64,000 nucleotides of DNA from JAGVSR01 sp963708775 (lineage in GTDB: Bacteria > Pseudomonadota > Alphaproteobacteria > Rhizobiales > Hyphomicrobiaceae): the NCBI GenBank assembly GCA_963708775.1, contig CAVPTI010000012.1, forward strand, positions 310,001 to 374,000, read 5' to 3'. The notes below the pieces were generated by a model, which saw nothing but the letters and a program-made list of their open reading frames with translations, ran no database searches and was not told the origin of the DNA. Positions 18,888 through 27,719 of the stretch are shown one piece after another (positions within the stretch are counted from its first letter, which is position 1; every line of letters starts with the position of its first letter). Position numbers and translations under genes: made by a program.

Positions 18888-19511
18888 GTGTTGCGCGTCG
18901 ATACACTGAGACTTGCACCTTTGCCGTCGCTCACGTTCCAAGTTGCGGACGGCGAATGCCTGACGGTGGAAGGTGCTTCGGGGTCGGGCAAGACGCGGCT
19001 CCTTCGGGCAATCGCCGATCTCGATCCCGTCGAAGGCCTCATCTTTCTTGATGGCGCGGAGCGACATGAGATCACCGGGCCTCGGTGGCGCGCACAGGTT
19101 CGCTATGTGGCGGCAGAGCCCGGCTGGTGGAGTGACACGCCTAGAGGAACATTTGTGCGCGAGGCAATCGACACCGAGCGCGTTGAACGGCAGCTTGCAA
19201 ACGTGGGACTTACTCCCGAGCATCTTGATCGCGATATTGGTCATTTGTCGACCGGTGAAAGGGCGCGTCTCGCCTTCGTGCGCGCCCTGCAGGGCGAGCC
19301 CAAGGTGCTGCTCCTGGACGAGCCGACAGCGGCGCTGGATCCGGCGAGTGCGGCGCTGGTCGAGGAGCAGATCAGGTTTCAGCTCTATGCGGGGCGGATC
19401 GTTATTCTTGCCACTCACGACGTGGGGCTGTCGCAGCGCGTGTCCCATACACGTTTGATGCTCCCGAAACCGCGGCCGGCAACGCCTCAGCCCACGGGTG
19501 GTCCTGCATGA
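18888..19511 (+). CDS. fetA: ABC transporter ATP-binding protein, FetA/YbbL type
   Basis: ATPase of a two-gene exporter; in E. coli FetAB exports iron and protects against oxidative stress. 207 residues with Walker A GASGSGKT, signature LSTGERARLAFVRAL, Walker B KVLLLDEPTAAL and switch His in LATHD. Start GTG at 18888. Its stop overlaps the start of the permease gene (ATGA at 19508-19511), which indicates coupled translation. Pairing with a UPF0014 permease is what points to FetA rather than another small ABC ATPase. Confidence 0.82.
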   Translation: MLRVDTLRLAPLPSLTFQVADGECLTVEGASGSGKTRLLRAIADLDPVEGLIFLDGAERHEITGPRWRAQVRYVAAEPGWWSDTPRGTFVREAIDTERVERQLANVGLTPEHLDRDIGHLSTGERARLAFVRALQGEPKVLLLDEPTAALDPASAALVEEQIRFQLYAGRIVILATHDVGLSQRVSHTRLMLPKPRPATPQPTGGPA

Positions 19512-20320
19512 CGTATGTTTCTCTTACTCCTTTCGATTTGGCGCTTGCCGCATTGCTGCTGGTTCTCACGTCCGGGCTTTCGTTGGCGTTTCGGCTTGGA
19601 CTGGAACGCTCCATTGCTACTTCGGCGCTGCGCATGTGCGTGCAGCTCGGAGTTGTGGGATTTCTGCTGAAGCTCGTCTTCGAGAGCGGATCGCTGCTGG
19701 CCACCTTGGGTTTTGCGCTGATGATGCTTGTTGCGACGGCGTACGAGGTGGCGTCACGACAGGAACGACGATTTCAGGGATCAGCGTCTTATCTCATTGG
19801 TGGCGCGGCGCCGTTTCTGGCGGGGCTAGTCGCCACTGTGTTTGCTGTAACCGCGATCATCGGCTCCGAGCCGTGGTGGTCGCCGCGATTTCTACTGCCC
19901 ATTCTGGGCATGATGATCGGCAACGCTCTTGCGGGTGTGACGCTGGTTCTCGACACGATCACCGGTGCCGCGACGCGCGAAAAGAGTGCGATAGAGGGGC
20001 GGCTTGCACTGGGAGCAACACGTTGGGATGCGCTGCAGGATGTTTTGCGCCGCGGGTTGAGGACGGGCCTGACGCCCATCCTCAGCGCAATGGCGGTCGC
20101 GGGCATCGTGTCGCTGCCGGGCATGATGACGGGACAAATTCTCGCCGGCGCGGATCCGGTCGAGGCGATGAAGTATCAAATCATGATCATGTTTTTGATC
20201 GCGGGTGCGACTGGCGTCGCGGTAGTGCTGGCCGGACTGATCTCGGTGGTCTTGCTGACCGATGAGCGCCATCGACTGCGGCTTGACCGGCTGGTGCCGG
20301 TGAAAAGACCGGACGCATGA
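19508..20320 (+). CDS. fetB: UPF0014 / FetB-type ABC exporter permease
   Basis: Integral membrane partner of the ATPase gene it overlaps by four bases. 270 residues with about six or seven membrane segments and the family hallmarks LRMCVQLGVVGFLL, FLLPILGMMIGNALAG, RLALGATRWDAL and SLPGMMTGQILAGADPVEAMKYQIMIMFLI. The pair fits FetAB/YbbML. Substrate (iron in E. coli) is taken from the family, not seen here. Confidence 0.88.
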   Translation: MTYVSLTPFDLALAALLLVLTSGLSLAFRLGLERSIATSALRMCVQLGVVGFLLKLVFESGSLLATLGFALMMLVATAYEVASRQERRFQGSASYLIGGAAPFLAGLVATVFAVTAIIGSEPWWSPRFLLPILGMMIGNALAGVTLVLDTITGAATREKSAIEGRLALGATRWDALQDVLRRGLRTGLTPILSAMAVAGIVSLPGMMTGQILAGADPVEAMKYQIMIMFLIAGATGVAVVLAGLISVVLLTDERHRLRLDRLVPVKRPDA

Positions 20321-20330
20321 GGGAAACAAA

Positions 20331-20357
20331 AAGCGCGCCTTGGGGGCGCGCTTTTCG
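20331..20357 (+). terminator. Bidirectional intrinsic terminator
   Basis: Stem AAGCGCGCC / GGCGCGCTT (20331-20339 and 20345-20353) with a short loop and T-run, preceded by an A-run. It sits 10 bases past fetB and also lies beyond the end of the converging gene at 20388. Confidence 0.8.
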
Positions 20358-20387
20358 AGTTCGACGTTCGCGTTCGACGAACGAATT

Positions 20388-21101
20388 CTATGACTTCGGA
20401 TCGACGGGTGTGACCGGTGCAATCTCTGCCGGCTTACCTGCGCCAAAGGCCGGCATTTCCAATTGTGACGGTGCGGTGGATTTGGCCGCCGCAGCGGCTC
20501 TCTCAGCGGCAGCCGCAGCGCGTTCGGCCGCTTCGGCAGCGCGCTCGGCAGCAGCGGCGGCGCGAGCAGCCGCATCATCATCAGCGGCGGCCGGGGTCGC
20601 GGGGGCGGCTGGGGCATCGGCCGAAATCGTGCCAGTCTCGATGGTAGCAGCGGGGGCGGATTCAGTGGTCTTTTCAGCCGCCTGCTTGACAGCCGCGTCA
20701 GCCGGCTTCTCGCTCGCGGTCTTCTCGGTCTGAGTAGCCTTGGTCTGTTCCGGAGCGTTCTTGACCTTCGCGGCCTTGGCCGGCTTCTCCTTGCCGGGCT
20801 CGTCCCAGCAGACGTTAGCAGAGGCGGTGCAGGTGTGCTCATCAAACAGGATGACGTCGATGTAGAGTTCGCACGTCACGTCCTTCTTGCCGATCGTGTA
20901 ATTCTTAATGCCGTTCTGCGTGGCCCACTCGGCCACGTGCTTGTCGAGAAGTTCCTGAGCGTCCTTGGAAGGGCCGTCCTTGCCGTAATCATTGACGAGG
21001 AAGCCCATTTTCTTGCACGCGGCTTCGGCCGTTCCGGCTGCGAAGAGCATGGCCGCGGCGGCGGCGAACGAGGTCAACGACATTGCGGTGAGCGCGCGCA
21101 T
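20388..21101 (-). CDS. Secreted protein with Cys-containing domain and Ala-rich repeat tail
   Basis: Signal peptide (MRALTAMSLTSFAAAAAML, cleavage near AEA-ACKK), then a roughly 80-residue domain with four Cys residues (ACKKMGF, VTCELYI, EHTCTAS, NVCW) that may form disulfides. The C-terminal half is a Lys/Ala/Thr linker and a stretch built from a repeated AAERAAEA-like heptad with almost no other residues, then a short tail. I do not know the family. Start ATG at 21101 is preferred to the one five codons upstream. It probably acts in the periplasm, and the Ala/Glu/Arg repeats would form a long helix. Confidence 0.6.
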   Translation of the reverse strand: MRALTAMSLTSFAAAAAMLFAAGTAEAACKKMGFLVNDYGKDGPSKDAQELLDKHVAEWATQNGIKNYTIGKKDVTCELYIDVILFDEHTCTASANVCWDEPGKEKPAKAAKVKNAPEQTKATQTEKTASEKPADAAVKQAAEKTTESAPAATIETGTISADAPAAPATPAAADDDAAARAAAAAERAAEAAERAAAAAERAAAAAKSTAPSQLEMPAFGAGKPAEIAPVTPVDPKS

Positions 21102-21419
21102 CAAGACGTTCTCCAATATGCGGCCAGCATGGGGCCTGCATTAATCCTGCATCACCTATAGCCACTGATGGACGATGCGACCAGTGGCGAAGGCGTTGAA
21201 GGGCCCCATGCTTTTCAACAATCTGTTGATCTTGTGGCCAAATCGTCTGGAGCGATCGAAACGCTTTCTGAATGTGGTTTTTGCACCTCGGTTGGATGCG
21301 ATCCAGCCTTCGGGTGATGTGCGGTCGACGCCCGCGATGTGCTTGAGCGGGAGCAGAGTGGGGCCGAAGCGGACTCCGACCGATCCTGCCTGTTTCATCC
21401 TCGCCTATTCTGGTCCTGC

Positions 21420-21632
21420 CTATTCTGGCCGGAGTTGAACGGCTTTCGGCCCTTTGCCCCGCTTATCGGGTTCGGTTTCGAACGAGATGCGCATGCCCTC
21501 TGCCAGGTTCTGCAAGCCTGACTGCTGGAGCGCGGTGATATGGACGAAAATATCGTTGCCCCCGCCGTCCGGCTTGATGAAGCCGAAGCCTTTTTGTTCG
21601 TTGAAAAATTTAACAGTCCCAGTCTGACGCAT
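21420..21632 (-). CDS. cspA: Cold shock protein (CspA family)
   Basis: Small RNA-binding OB-fold protein of 70 residues. RNP1 KGFGFIKPD and RNP2 DIFVHITAL are both present, and the start MRQTGTVKFFNEQ is typical. A Met immediately upstream (21635) is an equal start candidate. The same frame opens further upstream to 21758, but that extension is not conserved in the family and is more likely a long 5' leader, as is common for csp genes. Confidence 0.9.
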   Translation of the reverse strand: MRQTGTVKFFNEQKGFGFIKPDGGGNDIFVHITALQQSGLQNLAEGMRISFETEPDKRGKGPKAVQLRPE

Positions 21633-21814
21633 CATTGTCACCGCTCTCGCTGCTTTTTCTATGCTGCTTTTAAAAATGCCCTTGGCGCTGGGGACCCGCG
21701 ACGATTCACCCGCTGCGGCGCCATGTCCTATGCGATCAAAGTTTTTTACCTTGCGCAAGGCGCAAATGACACGCTGGCAGGCAAATTAAGCCGTCACAGG
21801 CTTAACGTGGTGAA

Positions 21815-22693
21815 CTAAGAGGCAGGAAATCCTGGGCGCGGGCGTTTGGGCGGGCAACGCGTATCGACAACATGGAACGCTCCGTCCGCGACCGCCATTC
21901 GGCGCGTGAGTTCCGGCAATGCGGCGGACAGCCGTTCGGCGAGCGTAAAGGGCGGGTTGAAAATGATGAGGCCGCATCCATTCAGGCTGTTCGGATCGAC
22001 CGGCGCGCGGGTGAAAAGCTCGGTAACGAGCACTTTTTCCAGGGCAAGGGACGAGAGCGTTGAATAGAACCGATCAATCGGCCCGAGCCCTTTAATCGGG
22101 TACCAGAGCAGAATTGTTCCGGCCGCGAAGCGGCGCTGGGCATCTTTCAGTCCTGTTACCAGCCGATCGAGTTCGCCAGCCTCTTCGAACGGCGGGTCCA
22201 CGAGCACGACCGCGCGTCGCTCTTTCGGTGGCAGCAGCGACTTTAAGGCCGTCCAGCCGTCGAGATGGAGGACCTTCGTCTGGCGATCGCGGGCAAAAAG
22301 CCGTGCCAGATCCGCATGATCCTCGGGGTGCAGTTCATTGGCGACGAGCACGTCTCCGGGTCTCAGGAGGTGGCGGGCTATGCGGGGGCTGCCGGGATAG
22401 CTGGTGAGGCCGCCCCCAGGGTTTTCGGCCGCGACCGTGGCCAAGTAAGGAGCAAGAACGCTGGCAACGTCGTCCGGCAGAGGCTCTGCGAGGAGCTTGG
22501 CTATGCCCGCCTTCCATTCGCCTGTTTTTGCCGCTTTGACCCCCGTCAGATCGTACAGCCCCACGCCCGCATGGGTGTCGATGACGCGAAATGGCGCCGA
22601 CTTCTGCTTCAGGTGCTCAATGACCAGAGTTAACACCAGATGCTTCAGGACATCGGCGAAGTTTCCGGCGTGATAGGCGTGGCGGTAGTTCAT
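21815..22693 (-). CDS. rlmJ: 23S rRNA (adenine2030-N6)-methyltransferase RlmJ
   Basis: Methylates A2030 of 23S rRNA; formerly called YhiR/ComJ. 292 residues. The family N-terminus MNYRHAYHAGNFADVLKH is exact, followed by the Rossmann SAM site VIDTHAGVG and the catalytic DPPFE motif (DPP[FY]). Start ATG at 22693, chosen because that motif begins the mature family sequence; the frame continues upstream to 22816 without conservation. It is divergent from der. Confidence 0.92.
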   Translation of the reverse strand: MNYRHAYHAGNFADVLKHLVLTLVIEHLKQKSAPFRVIDTHAGVGLYDLTGVKAAKTGEWKAGIAKLLAEPLPDDVASVLAPYLATVAAENPGGGLTSYPGSPRIARHLLRPGDVLVANELHPEDHADLARLFARDRQTKVLHLDGWTALKSLLPPKERRAVVLVDPPFEEAGELDRLVTGLKDAQRRFAAGTILLWYPIKGLGPIDRFYSTLSSLALEKVLVTELFTRAPVDPNSLNGCGLIIFNPPFTLAERLSAALPELTRRMAVADGAFHVVDTRCPPKRPRPGFPAS

Positions 22694-22833
22694 GGTGCTG
22701 AATGTAAGGCTACCGGGAGCATGGGGTTTGCTGCTGCTCTCGGTTTCATGCCCGCATGCCGCGCCTCTGTCACGCACTTGCGTGAGACGAAGAATGGGGC
22801 ATAAGCGGCGGAGCAACCCCCAACGGCAGTATC

Positions 22834-24318
22834 ATGTCCCCTCGTAAGGCTTCTTCCAAGCCGGCGTCCCCATCGCCCGCATCATCATCTGAGCCGGTCG
22901 CTGCTCCTGGCGTCCGCTTGCCGGTGGTTGCGATCGTGGGGCGACCGAACGTTGGCAAGTCGACGCTGTTCAACCGGCTGACGCACACACGTGCCGCGCT
23001 CGTGTCCGATTTGCCGGGGCTGACGCGCGACCGGCGCGACGGGGAAGCGAATTTCGAAGGGCATGTGCTTCGCATCACGGACACCGCAGGTCTCGAGGAG
23101 GCAACGCGGGGATCGATTGCGGATCGCATGCGGCAGCAGACGATCGCGGCCATCGAGTTGGCGGACCTCGTGCTGTTTGTCATCGACGCCCGCGATGGTG
23201 TGACCCCGGCGGATGAAGCGTTCGGGCGTATCGTGCGCCAGTCAGGCAAGACCGTCGTACTGGTCGCCAACAAGAGTGAGGCCCGATCCTCGGCTGCAGG
23301 CTTCTATGAGGCCTTCAAACTCGGGCTCGGCGATCCCGTGGCGATTTCTGCCGAGCACGGCGAAGGTCTCGGCGACTTGATGATCGACGTGCTCAATGCG
23401 CTGGGTCTGAAGCCGATCATCCGGCAGAAGGACCCGCATGCGGAACTGGACGAAGAGGCGCCGCCGGAGGACGAGGAAACGTTCCGGGCCAACCGTCCAC
23501 TGCGCGTCGCCATCGTCGGGCGGCCCAATGCGGGCAAGTCGACGCTGGTCAATGCGCTACTCGGCGAAGACCGGATGATCACCGGCCCGGAGCCTGGATT
23601 GACGCGGGATTCCGTCTCCACCGATTTTGATTGGAAGGGGCGAACCGTCCGTCTGTTCGATACGGCAGGGCTCCGGCGGAAGGCGAAGATCACGGAACTG
23701 GCTGAGAAGCTCTCCGCTTCGGATGCGGTGCGGGCGATCCGTTTTGCGGAAGTCGTGGTGCTCCTCGTGGACGCGGAGCGTCCGCTCGAGCATCAAGATT
23801 TGACGATCGGCGACTTGGCAACCAGCGAGGGTCGCGCCTTCGTCATCGCGGTCAACAAGTGGGACCTCGTCGAAAACAAGCAGAAGCGGCTCAAAGAGAT
23901 CCGCGAGATCGTGGACAACTCACTGACGCAGGTGTCGGGCGTGGCGGTGGTTCCGGTGTCGGCTCTGGGTGAGAGCGGCATGGACAAACTCATGACGGCG
24001 ATCTTCAAAGCGGCGGAGATCTGGAACAAGAGGGTTTCGACCTCCGATCTCAACCGCTGGCTGGCGGAAGCGTTGGCCCGCCACGCCCCTCCGGCCTCGG
24101 CCGGACGGCGGATCAAGATCAGGTACGTGACACAGCCTTCCACGCGGCCGCCGACGTTCGTAGCGTTCTGCCAGAAGGCGGACGATATGCCCAAATCTTA
24201 CCTCAAATACCTCACCAATAGCCTGCGGGACACGTTCGGACTGCCAGGGGTGCCGATCCGCTTCAACCTCAGGAAGAGTGAAAATCCGTACGAGAAAACG
24301 GGGCGCCGGATCAGGTGA
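22834..24318 (+). CDS. der: Ribosome biogenesis GTPase Der (EngA)
   Basis: Essential GTPase with two tandem G domains that helps assemble the 50S subunit. 494 residues. First P-loop GRPNVGKST with DTAGLEE and NKSE; second P-loop GRPNAGKST with DTAGLRRKAKI and NKWDL; then the C-terminal KH-like domain ending FNLRKSENPYEKTGRR. The N-terminus carries a Ser/Pro/Ala-rich extension of about 28 residues. In many relatives der sits next to bamB; here it is 15 kb away. Confidence 0.96.
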   Translation: MSPRKASSKPASPSPASSSEPVAAPGVRLPVVAIVGRPNVGKSTLFNRLTHTRAALVSDLPGLTRDRRDGEANFEGHVLRITDTAGLEEATRGSIADRMRQQTIAAIELADLVLFVIDARDGVTPADEAFGRIVRQSGKTVVLVANKSEARSSAAGFYEAFKLGLGDPVAISAEHGEGLGDLMIDVLNALGLKPIIRQKDPHAELDEEAPPEDEETFRANRPLRVAIVGRPNAGKSTLVNALLGEDRMITGPEPGLTRDSVSTDFDWKGRTVRLFDTAGLRRKAKITELAEKLSASDAVRAIRFAEVVVLLVDAERPLEHQDLTIGDLATSEGRAFVIAVNKWDLVENKQKRLKEIREIVDNSLTQVSGVAVVPVSALGESGMDKLMTAIFKAAEIWNKRVSTSDLNRWLAEALARHAPPASAGRRIKIRYVTQPSTRPPTFVAFCQKADDMPKSYLKYLTNSLRDTFGLPGVPIRFNLRKSENPYEKTGRRIR

Positions 24319-24459
24319 GAGAGCGGCTGAAGGGATGAGAAGTCGGCATCAAGCCGGTGCTGGTGCGAACCGCTGGACGTCGCTATTTTGGCGCCAGGCC
24401 GGGAACAAAACGAAAGAGACGGACGTCCAACGGACGTAGAGAAACGAAAGGGTGCTCAG

Positions 24460-24711
24460 ATGATCAAAGTGAAAATCTTTGGCGCGATCTTGCTGACAGC
24501 AGGATGCGCACTGATTGCGGCCGTGCCGGCGCATGCCGTATCGGGGAAAGTGCGCGAGGCATGTGGCGCCGATTACAAGCGGTTCTGCCCGAGCTATCCT
24601 CCGGAGTCGGCCAAAGCACGGCAGTGCATGCGTCAGGTCGGCAAACGTCTTTCGGTCGGGTGCATCGATGCGCTCGCTGACGCTGGTGAAATCCGACGCT
24701 CACGTCGCTGA
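24460..24711 (+). CDS. Small secreted cysteine-rich repeat protein
   Basis: 83 residues. Signal peptide (MIKVKIFGAILLTAGCALIAAVPAHA), then a mature part of about 57 residues with four Cys: REACGADYKRFCPS, ARQCMRQ and SVGCIDAL. Spacing resembles the cysteine-rich repeat (GLG1-like) family. It stands alone between der and holC and has its own terminator at 24741. Function unknown; periplasmic location with disulfides is a fair guess. Confidence 0.7.
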   Translation: MIKVKIFGAILLTAGCALIAAVPAHAVSGKVREACGADYKRFCPSYPPESAKARQCMRQVGKRLSVGCIDALADAGEIRRSRR

Positions 24712-24740
24712 TGTGGTTGTTTGCCACTTCGAAATGGACA

Positions 24741-24766
24741 CGCCTCCGGTTTGCCGGGGGCGTTTT
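24741..24766 (+). terminator. Intrinsic terminator
   Basis: Stem CGCCTCCGG / CCGGGGGCG (24741-24749 and 24754-24762) with one G-T pair and a TTTG loop, followed by TTTTC. It lies 30 bases after the small Cys-rich gene. Confidence 0.7.
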
Positions 24767-25016
24767 CATTGGGCCATCTTCGGCGGGTCAGAATCACAGT
24801 GGGCGGGAGACATGCAGCGAACCCTAGAGAGGCTGCCGTCTCACCGCCCACACAGGCGTCACCACTTAAGGCGCCGCACCGGACCGCTACAATTAGTGTC
24901 GGTTGCCATGCAGTTCAAGACCTTCCGCTCAAGCGCATACGCGTTTCTGTTGCGGTATCCGAGCGCGTGCTAAACCGTTCGTGAACACGCAGTGTTGCTG
25001 GCGGATGCGATGCACG

Positions 25017-25475
25017 ATGGCTGAGAAATCGGAAGTCATGTTTTACCACCTTGAGCGGCAGCCGCTCGATCGCGTGCTGCCGGGGCTTCTCGAAAAGACG
25101 CTGCAACGAGGCTGGCGTGCGGTGGTACAGGCGGGGAGTGCTGAACGGCTGGAAGCGCTCGACGCAACGCTGTGGACCTACAGCGAAGAGAGCTTTCTCG
25201 CGCACGGCACTGCGAAGGATGGTTCTGCCGACGAGCAGCCGATTTTTCTGACGCTGGAGCCGGTGACGCCGAACGGCGCCGGCGTGCGATTTCTGGTCGA
25301 CGGGGCGGACGCTCCGGATTTCGAAACGCACGCCCGCCTCGTGTTCCTCTTTGACGGCAATGACGAGGACGCGCGGGCGCACGCACGGCACCAGTGGAGT
25401 GCGGCGAAGGCGGCCGGTTGCAAGGTGAGCTACTGGAAGCAGTCGCCTGAGGGGCGCTGGGAGAACAAGGCCTGA
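25017..25475 (+). CDS. holC: DNA polymerase III chi subunit
   Basis: Chi links the clamp loader to single-strand binding protein. 152 residues with the family pattern: VMFYHLERQPLDRVLPGLLEKTLQRGWRAVV near the start, LWTYSEESFLAHG, QPIFLTLE, and the Rossmann-like end ARLVFLFDGNDEDARAHARHQW followed by a VSYWKQ strand. The ATG at 25017 is used; no good ribosome site is visible, and ATG at 25005 is an alternative. The usual neighbour pepA is absent. Confidence 0.85.
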   Translation: MAEKSEVMFYHLERQPLDRVLPGLLEKTLQRGWRAVVQAGSAERLEALDATLWTYSEESFLAHGTAKDGSADEQPIFLTLEPVTPNGAGVRFLVDGADAPDFETHARLVFLFDGNDEDARAHARHQWSAAKAAGCKVSYWKQSPEGRWENKA

Positions 25476-25485
25476 CGTGCCCCTG

Positions 25486-26662
25486 CTATCCGTTGCCGCG
25501 GCCCTTCCTTGCAAAGAAGAGCGTGATGGCACAGGCCGCGACAAAAATCGCCGGCATGGCAAGCGGCGGTGCAACATCCAAGGCGATGCCGCCGATGATG
25601 GGGCCCACGAGATCGCCCAAGGTGTAGACGATGGCGATCGTGGCGAGGATCGAGATCATGCCGACCTCATGTGAGGCGGTGGTCGAGGCCTCCAGTACCG
25701 AGAGCGTGTAGAGCGCGCCGGCGGCGGCGCCAAAGCAGATGATCACCGCGTAAGCCGCGATCGGCACCGACATCACCGCATGAAGGATGGCAAGCGCCAA
25801 CATGGCGAGGATCAGTGCACCGCGGATTGCAGGGCGCGAACCGTTCAGGTCGGCATAGGCGCCGAAGGGCAACTGGCCGAGGATATTGCCGAAGCCTGAT
25901 AGAGCCGCAAGTAACGCTCCAGCTGCTGCTCCTACACCGAGTGCCACTGCATAGAGCGGCACAGCTGCGGCGGCCACGCCTTCCAAGACGCCGCCAAGGA
26001 AAGCAACCGCAAAGGCGAAGGGTGCTAGGCGTAACCCAGTGGTGAGATCGGAGAGATGGGCGCGGCCGGTCGTTACCTGTGGCAGATGCATACCCACCGT
26101 GAGCACGGCGCCAATGAGAGTGGCGCCGATACCAATCATAAATCCGGTGGCCGGATTTTCTGTCGTGAAGGACGCGATGAGCGGCCCGAGGCCAAGTGCG
26201 CAGGAGCGAATGGACTTCATGAAAGGCAAGAAGCCTTCCGCGTTGGCCGCTCGTGGCGATGTGATTGACGAAGCCATCGGTCAAGACCCATCGCATGGAC
26301 GCGCCAAGCCCGACGCCAAATGACCCAAGGCACCAGAGCCAAAGTGCGCCGTCGTTGGCGGCGGCGACGAGAAGCAACAGTGACGTGACGAGCAAAACCG
26401 CAGCAAAATAGAAAACGGGGACCACACCGAAGCGGCGGGCGATGCCTGGCAAGATCGTCGACATCGCGATCACGCCGGCGGCGGGAAGGCTCGCGATCGT
26501 GCCGGCCACCGCGGTCGAATAGCCATCTGCTACAAGAGCGAGGCCCACGAGTGCCGTTGCCAGCCAGCCTGGTGTTTCGGAGAGAGCTGCGGAAACGGAG
26601 AGCGGGAGTATTGTTCGGTACAAGGTGAAGGGAGCGCCGCCGCTCTGATCTTCGGGCGGCAT
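25486..26662 (-). CDS. Major facilitator superfamily transporter, one +1 frameshift
   Basis: Twelve-segment membrane transporter of about 391 residues once the frame is corrected. N-terminal half MPPEDQSGGAPFTLYRTILP to GRLLAFHEV in one frame, C-terminal half IRSCALGLGPLIASF onward in the next; skipping one base near 26217 joins them cleanly. No substrate-specific motif. It starts just downstream of two palindromic repeats and a 34-residue peptide gene on the same strand, and a TetR gene diverges from that peptide, so it is plausibly a TetR-controlled exporter; that is inference. Confidence 0.8.
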
Positions 26663-26682
26663 GCGCTCGCTCCTCTTTTATG

Positions 26683-26723
26683 GCACGTGGCGACTCCACT
26701 CCGTGGAGCCGGCCGCCACGTGC
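26683..26723. repeat. Palindromic element, ACTCC/GGAGC-CGGC core (copy 1)
   Basis: Outer arms GCACGTGGCG and CGCCACGTGC pair perfectly; inside is ACTCC, a short loop, GGAGC and an unpaired CGGC. It lies between the 34-residue peptide gene and the MFS gene and could fold in the shared transcript. Confidence 0.8.
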
Positions 26724-26739
26724 GAGGGGCACCGTGATG

Positions 26740-26779
26740 GCACGTGGCACTCTACTCCGTGACGCCGGCCGCCACGTGC
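26740..26779. repeat. Palindromic element, same family (copy 2, inner stem degraded)
   Basis: Outer arms GCACGTGG / CCACGTGC are the same as in copy 1, 57 bases away. The inner part reads ACTCTACTCCGTGACGC-CGGC, so the inner stem has mutated while the outer arms are kept. It begins 8 bases after the peptide stop codon, on the downstream side. Confidence 0.75.
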
Positions 26780-26786
26780 GAGGGGA

Positions 26787-26891
26787 TTAGCGGCCGTTGA
26801 TGACGCCGCCGATCTGGCGAACGAAGCTGTCGAAGAAGCCGCCGAGGTTGAGGGGCTGGGTCGAGGTGGTGTTCTGGTTCATGGTGCTCAT
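26787..26891 (-). CDS. 34-residue peptide with an amphipathic C-terminal half
   Basis: ATG at 26891 lies eight bases after AAGGA, an excellent ribosome site. The product starts MSTMNQNTTSTQPLN and continues LGGFFDSFVRQIGGVINGR before TAA. The polar Thr/Asn/Gln N-terminus and the Gly-spaced hydrophobic/polar second half suggest a helix that could lie on a membrane. Two palindromic repeats follow directly, then an MFS gene on the same strand. A TetR gene diverges 127 bases upstream. I know no family for it. Support is the ribosome site, the tidy stop and the context; length alone would not be enough. Confidence 0.5.
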   Translation of the reverse strand: MSTMNQNTTSTQPLNLGGFFDSFVRQIGGVINGR

Positions 26892-26991
26892 AATACGTGT
26901 CCTTGGCTGAGGCTCTGTTTTTCCGAGCCTTTTCTTTGAGTCTTGCACCGAATGACCGATCGGCGCTAAACTCTACACTGATGAATATATA

Positions 26992-27006
26992 TTCTGCATC
27001 GCAGAA
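26992..27006. promoter_or_regulatory. Probable TetR operator in the divergent promoter region
   Basis: Perfect palindrome TTCTGC-ATC-GCAGAA, next to an AT-rich stretch (GAATATATATT) that could hold promoter elements. It lies 12 bases before the TetR start codon and 100 bases before the 34-residue peptide gene, the normal place for an autoregulatory TetR operator. CTACACTG and CTACAGTG also occur on either side. Confidence 0.55.
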
Positions 27007-27018
27007 GTCAAGGCTACA

Positions 27019-27717
27019 GTGCAGAAAAATTTGTCTACGGTGAAGGAATTATCGTTGCAGGACGAACACGAGAAAGGCCGCCGAGGCCGCCGGGGTATCC
27101 GCCGTCAGGATCTGGTGGAGGCGGCGCTCGACATGCTGGCAGCTGAAGGGGAGCAGAATTTCTCCGTCCGCAAGCTTGCGACCGTGGTCGGCGTCGATGG
27201 CATGACGATCCTGCATCACTTCAAGTCTCGCGAAGGGCTGATGCGAGCGGTGGCGGATGCCATGGTCGCCACGCTCGATATCGAGCGGCCAAAAGGACCA
27301 TGGCGCGAGATCCTTCTGGAAGTGGCGCAGCGCTATCGTGGGCTGGCCGTGAAGTATCCGAAGGCCTTCAACATCGTCTCGCGATACCAAACCAGTGGAC
27401 CAGCTGACTTTGAACTGGGCGAGATCGTCTATGCCGCGCTGCTGGACGCCGGTTTCAATGAAGAAGACGCGGCTGATTACGGCATGGCGCTGTTCACGCT
27501 GGCGATCGGGTTCGGCGTCGTGGAAGTCGGCGGCATGCTGAACCCATGTACGACGGAAGAAATGGCGGAGATCGAGGCGCTGGATCCGCGTCTCTTTCCT
27601 GTTACGCGCAAACTGGGACCCGTGTTTGCCAACGACGAGCGGGATCGGGTTTTCGAGATTTTGCTGGGCTCGTTCCTTGACGGGATCGAGCGGGCGCTAG
27701 TGACGCAGCAAGCCTGA
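27019..27717 (+). CDS. TetR family transcriptional regulator
   Basis: 232 residues. N-terminal helix-turn-helix: RRQDLVEAALDMLAAEGEQNFSVRKLATVVGVDGMTILHHFKSREGLMRAV, a standard TetR DNA-binding domain, followed by an all-helical ligand domain with a TetR_C-like end. Start GTG at 27019; TTG 27031 and GTG 27040 are in-frame alternatives. The long pre-HTH segment is Lys/Arg-rich. Divergent from the 34-residue peptide and MFS unit, it probably represses that unit and itself. Confidence 0.85.
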   Translation: MQKNLSTVKELSLQDEHEKGRRGRRGIRRQDLVEAALDMLAAEGEQNFSVRKLATVVGVDGMTILHHFKSREGLMRAVADAMVATLDIERPKGPWREILLEVAQRYRGLAVKYPKAFNIVSRYQTSGPADFELGEIVYAALLDAGFNEEDAADYGMALFTLAIGFGVVEVGGMLNPCTTEEMAEIEALDPRLFPVTRKLGPVFANDERDRVFEILLGSFLDGIERALVTQQA

Positions 27718-27719
27718 GT

